Shown here piece by piece: positions 59,856-64,000 of a DNA stretch of 64,000 nucleotides; the first letter of the stretch is position 1; each line of letters opens with the position of its first letter. The notes below the pieces were generated by a model. That model was not told the origin of the DNA and ran no database searches. It saw nothing but the letters and a program-made list of their open reading frames with translations. The stretch lies in assembly GCA_902792515.1 (NCBI GenBank), contig CADAZX010000020.1, positions 1 through 64,000 on the forward strand, in the 5' to 3' direction. The position numbers were made by a program, and so were the translations under genes. The stretch is from an uncultured Ruminococcus sp. (GTDB lineage Bacteria > Bacillota > Clostridia > UBA1212).

Positions 59856-62669
59856 TTATTCCTTCTTTTTCCGGCGCTCGTTCGCCATGACTACGTAGCC
59901 GGCGCCGGCGAGGGCAAGCACGAAAACGATCGCGATCGAGCTGAAAACGATTTTCGCGTAGTCATTTTCGTCGAGGACCTTCTTGTACTTCCCGGGAACG
60001 CTTTCGGCGTTTTCGAAAACCGTTCCGCAGTTCAGGCATTCAAGCTCCCCGCCGGCATTTTCGGCAGTCTCGTCGAAAACGTGGCCGTCTCCGTGTTCGC
60101 ACGTGTACGCCGCGGCTTTAAAGGAGCGGTCGGAGCACGTTACGGTAATTTCCCTGCTTGAGGAGAGAAGCTCGTCCCCGAGGGTGATTCCGTTCCACTC
60201 GTTCGCGGTACCGTCGAAAACGACCTCTTTTACGTTGGTGAAGCCTTCGAAAGCGCCCGCGGGAATGCGCGTGATGCCGTTCTGGACGGAAATTCTCTCG
60301 ATATTCCCGGAGAGGTCTGCGTACGGCGGCGGATTTTCCGCGTCACCGAACGGGCACTTGGGGCTGATCGTGAGCGTTTTTCCGTCGTTCGAGAGGTACC
60401 AGAACCTGTCGACGTACGCTGAAGAAAGGTAGTGCGCGTCGCTGTCGACGAACAGAAGACCGTCGCCGGTTTTGCCTTCTTCGCGTAGAACGGCGAGTGC
60501 GCCTTCGTTGTCGGTTATGGCGTGTTCGAGCAGGCGGCCGGTGGAGTTCCAGGCGATGAGAGGGTTTTCGATGCGGCCGTCGGAACGCTCGGAGGTTGCG
60601 AGATACTCGCTGACGGCGACTTTCAGAGTTTTGTCGCGGCACCCGGGCTTCCACGCGCCGTTGACGTAGACGGGCACGCCGTCCCTGACGATGGCGCTGA
60701 CGTAGTTGCCGACGTAGTAGCAGTCGACGCCCCAGATCTCAGAGACGAGCGACTTGCCGCTTGAGGTGAGCGAGTACTCCAGAAGGGTGAGAAGGTCGTT
60801 GTAGGTGAGCTCGTAGAGGTAGACCGTGTTCGAAAACGGGAACATCGTGTAGACGTCGGACGCCGTGATGGACCGCTGCTTTTTGCCTTTTTCGATCTCA
60901 AAGCTGAGCCTGATGCCGCCGCTGTTTACGAAACCCACGTCTGCGCCGACGCTTCTGGCGATAATGGAACTCATCCAGTTGCCGGCCGTCGTGGACCTGT
61001 CGCTGCCGTAGAGGTAGACGTGACGCATCGCGGAGACGTTGATGTAGCCGATCTCTTCGGCGAGTACGTCGGAAAGGAGTTCCATGCACGTGTCGGTGAG
61101 GGCAACCGTCTTTTCGTCGAGCTGTCCCTGCGAGGACTTGTTGTTCTTGTCGAGAACGGAGGCGTTTCCGGTGACGTTGCGGACAGAAGCGTTCGCGACG
61201 CGAGAGAATTTTGCGGTGCCGCCCGCGTTTTCGAAAACGAGCTCGCAGTAGCTGTAGGCCTGGCCGTAAGCGGCGGGCTGGATGTAGGTGACGCCGGAGG
61301 ACGTCTTGCCGCTGAGGCTCTGGTGGGAGTGGCCTCCGAGCACGAGATCGATAACGGTATTCCTGCCGAGTTTTTCGGCCTGCTCCTGCGCGACGTCGTG
61401 GGTGAGCATCACGGTCACGTCGCATTCGCCGGTCGACTCGAGGCTTTTCGCGAGCTTGTTGAGGGCGTCGTAGTCGGATTTCACCATATAGCCCGCGCCT
61501 GTGAAGTTGGCGCGCATTATCGATGAGGCGTATTCGCCGGCAAAGCCGATTATGCCTATTTTTACGGAAATTCTCTCACCGGAAGAATTCACCGCCGTCT
61601 TGGTGACGACGACGTAATCCTTCGCGAAGGAGATTTTCGCGCCGTCCTTGAAAATGTTGGAAACGGTGACGGGAACGTCGTTTGCCTGCTTTCCGGAGCC
61701 GAGGTCGCAGTCAATCATCGTGGCGTCGGCGTCGACGGTATTTTCGATGCCCCAGTCGAATTCATGGTTGCCGATTGTGACGGCGTCGTAGCCCATTTCC
61801 AGGAAGGCCGCGGAAACCGAGCTGCCCTTCAGAAGGTTGGAGAGCGTGTTGCCCTGGTAGATGTCGCCGCCGTCCAGAAGAACCGCGAGGCTCTTGTCGT
61901 AGGTGCCGCCGGCGCCGCGTACGTCGTTTACCTTGTCGGCGATGTAGGCGAGTCTGTACTCGGTTGTCTGACCGGAAACGTCGGCCACGTAGCCGTGGAT
62001 GTCGGAAGTCTCAAAAAGCGGCAGCCTGAATTCGCCGCCTGCAGCTGTGCCGCCCTCGCGCGGGATCTCTTTTTCAGCCAGGTAAAACTCAAGCTCGAAA
62101 TACGACGTGTCGTTAGATTTTCCGTACGTCGTGAACGCGTTCGAGTTCGGGTAGTATTCGAGGTAGTTGTTTGTGTAGACCGAGCCGTTACGCTCGTATG
62201 ACGCGTTGGGGTTGTAGAGGAAGCCGTCGCCCTCGAAAAGCCACTCGCTGCAGAGTTCGGGGGTGTTCGACCAATATAGGCCGTTGCCTGTGGACGCTGA
62301 GGTGAGGTAGCCGTTTTCGCCGCGGAGATAGACGCGCGAACCGTTCCCGGCGGATTCCACGGTCAAATACGCGGCGCGTTCGTAACCTGATGCCAGCGTT
62401 TTTTCTTCGCCGCTTCCGGCGGTTTTGACGGAAACCGGAGCGAGCCTGTTGCCGCTCGATTCTTCGCCAAGAGCCACTTTGTAGTTCTTCGCGACGACAA
62501 CGACGCAGTCTCCGGCCTTGACCGCGGAGCCTTTCACAAAACGGGGCGCTGCGCCTTCTTCGGCGTGTGCGACGTTTGCGGTATCTGCTCGCGACGCGGC
62601 AAAAATGATCGAGAGCGCCAATAAAGCGATGATCGCGGTGCATAAAACGATTCTGGTTTTTGTTCTCAT
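59856..62669 (-). CDS. Surface-anchored 5'-nucleotidase/cyclic phosphodiesterase with leucine-rich and zinc-ribbon-like C-terminus
   Basis: 937 residues. Signal peptide (1-38, AHA-EE cleavage). Residues 40-200 are an unassigned N-terminal region. The metallophosphatase domain (about 215-470) has ETSDIHGYVAD, LLDGGDIYQGN, TIGNHEFDWG, MLTHDVA and LGGHSHQ; the 5'-nucleotidase C domain (about 530-740) has FVNSGGIRLSFE and the TMFPFSNTVYLYELT region. A single BspA-like leucine-rich motif (about 818-860, ITRIPAGAFEGFTNVKEVVFDG), a CEHGDGH/CLNC pair resembling a zinc knuckle, and a C-terminal membrane helix with a Lys/Arg tail follow. Extracellular nucleotide or cyclic nucleotide hydrolysis is likely; the leucine-rich part may bind partners. 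Confidence 0.87.
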   Translation of the reverse strand: MRTKTRIVLCTAIIALLALSIIFAASRADTANVAHAEEGAAPRFVKGSAVKAGDCVVVVAKNYKVALGEESSGNRLAPVSVKTAGSGEEKTLASGYERAAYLTVESAGNGSRVYLRGENGYLTSASTGNGLYWSNTPELCSEWLFEGDGFLYNPNASYERNGSVYTNNYLEYYPNSNAFTTYGKSNDTSYFELEFYLAEKEIPREGGTAAGGEFRLPLFETSDIHGYVADVSGQTTEYRLAYIADKVNDVRGAGGTYDKSLAVLLDGGDIYQGNTLSNLLKGSSVSAAFLEMGYDAVTIGNHEFDWGIENTVDADATMIDCDLGSGKQANDVPVTVSNIFKDGAKISFAKDYVVVTKTAVNSSGERISVKIGIIGFAGEYASSIMRANFTGAGYMVKSDYDALNKLAKSLESTGECDVTVMLTHDVAQEQAEKLGRNTVIDLVLGGHSHQSLSGKTSSGVTYIQPAAYGQAYSYCELVFENAGGTAKFSRVANASVRNVTGNASVLDKNNKSSQGQLDEKTVALTDTCMELLSDVLAEEIGYINVSAMRHVYLYGSDRSTTAGNWMSSIIARSVGADVGFVNSGGIRLSFEIEKGKKQRSITASDVYTMFPFSNTVYLYELTYNDLLTLLEYSLTSSGKSLVSEIWGVDCYYVGNYVSAIVRDGVPVYVNGAWKPGCRDKTLKVAVSEYLATSERSDGRIENPLIAWNSTGRLLEHAITDNEGALAVLREEGKTGDGLLFVDSDAHYLSSAYVDRFWYLSNDGKTLTISPKCPFGDAENPPPYADLSGNIERISVQNGITRIPAGAFEGFTNVKEVVFDGTANEWNGITLGDELLSSSREITVTCSDRSFKAAAYTCEHGDGHVFDETAENAGGELECLNCGTVFENAESVPGKYKKVLDENDYAKIVFSSIAIVFVLALAGAGYVVMANERRKKKE

Positions 62670-62716
62670 TTTCCCAACTCTTCTCCCGGAACGGCCGGTT
62701 TTTTCGTCACGGAAAT

Positions 62717-62745
62717 ATTATAACATATCGCGCGCGCGTTTGCAC
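62717..62745 (-). promoter_or_regulatory. Promoter of the 5'-nucleotidase gene
   Basis: Minus-strand TATAAT (62717-62722) with TGT before it; the -35 GTGCAA (62740-62745) is poor at 17 bases. Confidence 0.55.
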
Positions 62746-62823
62746 CGGATTTCCGCGTTGGCGGACTTAGGCGGAATTGGGCGGAAGACGGCGTAAGTGG
62801 GCGGAAGTGGATCCGGTTCCGTC

Positions 62824-62852
62824 TTGAAAGAATGGCCGGAAGAAGATATAAT
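62824..62852 (+). promoter_or_regulatory. Promoter of the conserved hypothetical gene
   Basis: TTGAAA (62824-62829), 17 bases, TATAAT (62847-62852). Leader about 90 bases. Confidence 0.8.
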
Positions 62853-62948
62853 GGAGTTAGAAAATTAACGCGGACTTGAGATTTGGCTGATTTTTGACGT
62901 TGATTTTGAGTATGATTTTTGAATTTGGAGATTGACAGGAGGCAAAAA

Positions 62949-63599
62949 ATGGGATTTTTCGACAAGGTTTTGAATAAAAACGCATCAAACGGGCCGCTCC
63001 CGGAGGAGTGGACAAGGGACCGCACGGTCACGCTCGACAAAATGCCGGACAACCTTGAGGAGCTGAAGGCGGCAGTCGACGTCACCGATCCGGGCTCTGT
63101 CGCGGCGTATTTTGTGTACGCTGTCGCGGGGCTGCCCGGAGATTACGACACCGGAATGAGCATGATGAAGTACCTTTTCGCGGACATCGAGCCTTTCGGG
63201 CGCGGGTTTATCGAAGGCGGCGGCGCGGGAAGAGCGGGCTGGGACACGTATTTCAACGAGAGACTGAAGGACGACGACTACCGCTGGCTGCCCAGAGCGT
63301 ATTTTGCGGGCGCGACTGCCGAAAACGGCTTCAACCCGCCGAGACCGCTCGCGATCGACCTCTACTACAACGAGACGAATACGAAAACGATCAACGGCCA
63401 GACGCTCGAAAAGCTCGGCCGCCTCAACATCGTCTACTGGGTCATGAGCAACGCGGCAGGCAACAAGGTCAACGTCACGCTCAGCAAATTCGACGGCAGC
63501 GACAGGTGGTACGTCACGAGCGGCGTCACGTCGGCGGGGCTTTTCTACGACCAGCGCGCGGGGCTGACGGCCGAGGCGAGGGAAAAACTCTACAATTGA
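62949..63599 (+). CDS. Conserved hypothetical protein, unknown function
   Basis: 216 residues from ATG 62949 (CAGGAGG eight bases upstream). No family is recognised with confidence. It begins MGFFDKVLNKN, a soluble cytoplasmic start often seen in proteins that associate with phage-shock or tellurite-like stress factors, but the rest (DPGSVAAYFVYAVAG, EPFGRGFIEGGGAGR, LAIDLYYNETNTKTI, DRWYVTSGVTSAGLFYDQR) shows no enzyme motif. No signal peptide or membrane helix. A promoter and a terminator bracket the gene, so it is monocistronic. Confidence 0.7.
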   Translation: MGFFDKVLNKNASNGPLPEEWTRDRTVTLDKMPDNLEELKAAVDVTDPGSVAAYFVYAVAGLPGDYDTGMSMMKYLFADIEPFGRGFIEGGGAGRAGWDTYFNERLKDDDYRWLPRAYFAGATAENGFNPPRPLAIDLYYNETNTKTINGQTLEKLGRLNIVYWVMSNAAGNKVNVTLSKFDGSDRWYVTSGVTSAGLFYDQRAGLTAEAREKLYN

Positions 63600-63634
63600 A
63601 ATTGAAGACGCCGGCAGTTCATGCTGCGGTCGGA

Positions 63635-63665
63635 GGGGCCCGGTAATTCCGGGCCCCGATTTTAT
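63635..63665 (+). terminator. Terminator after the conserved hypothetical gene
   Basis: GGGGCCCGG and CCGGGCCCC with a 5-base loop, then GATTTTATG. Confidence 0.85.
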
Positions 63666-63707
63666 GCGCACGTTTTATGCGCACACGCGCGCGCATTTAA
63701 AAAAGTA

Positions 63708-63737
63708 TTGCGGCGGAGGCTTCCCGTGTGGTATAAT
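63708..63737 (+). promoter_or_regulatory. Extended -10 promoter of ybaB
   Basis: TTGCGG (63708-63713), 18 bases, TATAAT (63732-63737) preceded by CGTGTGG. TTTTATGCGCAC occurs twice just upstream. Confidence 0.7.
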
Positions 63738-63802
63738 AGAGTGTTAGTTTTGCGATAAAAAACGCATGGCTGACAAATACACAAAAAGGACGGTATCTTT
63801 TT

Positions 63803-64000
63803 ATGTCTAACGGAATGAGAGGCGGCTTCGGCAACAGACCGAAGGGCGGCCAGCAGGGCGGTTTTAATTTCGGCGGTGGCAACATGCAGCAGATGCTCAA
63901 ACAGGCCCAGAAGATGCAGAACGAGATGCAGAGAGAGCAGGAAGAACTCAACGAGACCGTTTTCGAGGCGACCTCGGGCGGCGGCGCGGTGAAGCTCACG
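63803..64000 (+). CDS. ybaB: YbaB/EbfC-family nucleoid-associated protein, N-terminal part
   Basis: Begins at ATG 63803 (AAAGGACGG upstream) and runs off the window after 66 codons. A Gly-rich N-terminal extension of about 28 residues ([20 protein letters not shown]) precedes the family start [17 protein letters not shown], followed by the strand [11 protein letters not shown]. Small DNA-binding dimers, usually next to dnaX and recR, which would lie beyond the right edge. The extension is Gln- and Gly-rich and may be disordered. Confidence 0.85.
   Translation, partial: MSNGMRGGFGNRPKGGQQGGFNFGGGNMQQMLKQAQKMQNEMQREQEELNETVFEATSGGGAVKLT

Overview
The window is a GC-rich chromosomal stretch of a Clostridia-type bacterium (Bacillota). 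Supporting signs are strong GGAGG ribosome binding sites, sigma-A promoters (TTGAAA or TTGACA, 17 bases, TATAAT), many short-signal lipoproteins with Thr/Pro/Glu-rich linkers, a fused flavodiiron/flavoredoxin/rubredoxin protein, a spore photoproduct lyase homologue, a c-di-AMP phosphodiesterase, and the gene set rpsF-ssb-rpsR / gdpP-rplI-dnaB. This looks like an anaerobic, probably gut-associated lineage. No genus can be named from the sequence alone.

Layout. 1-9.3 kb: six 23-bp tandem repeats, an FGGY sugar kinase, a lipoprotein, a flavin reductase-like protein with an unexpected C-terminal domain, a large surface glycosidase-like protein and the four-module flavodiiron protein. 9.7-14.6 kb (minus strand): an apparent operon of amino acid ABC transporter, M20 amidohydrolase and argR, with strong hairpins between the binding-protein and permease genes. 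15.1-23.5 kb (plus strand): aroF-tyrA-aroB-aroA-aroC-pheA-aroEK-aroQ, covering all seven shikimate steps plus the Phe and Tyr branch enzymes, followed by a stand-alone TrpB2. 25-37 kb: an accessory region with four cell-surface lipoproteins, an XRE/TPR regulator, a low-GC patch (membrane protein plus AlbA_2/Schlafen-type regulator), tRNA-Ala(GGC), tRNA-Val(GAC), an orphan sugar-binding protein and an SGNH/SASA esterase. 37-54 kb: housekeeping genes (aconitase-family hydratase, two cyclophilins, rpsF-ssb-rpsR, gdpP, rplI, dnaB, tilS, hpt, ftsH, recD2). 53-64 kb: a nucleosidase-splB pair, an SDR enzyme, a P-loop ATPase, prmA, a 0.7-kb non-coding repeat array, ispE, a surface 5'-nucleotidase, an unknown conserved protein and the start of ybaB.

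The most striking non-coding signal is at 57964-58576. A mosaic of four repeated modules fills the gap between ispE and prmA. Two 79-nt copies of one module differ by compensatory changes that keep both predicted stems, which suggests selection on structure. Across the window, intergenic spacers also carry short imperfect tandem duplications, often just after stop codons, and several promoters share an extended -10 of the form TGTGGTATAAT.
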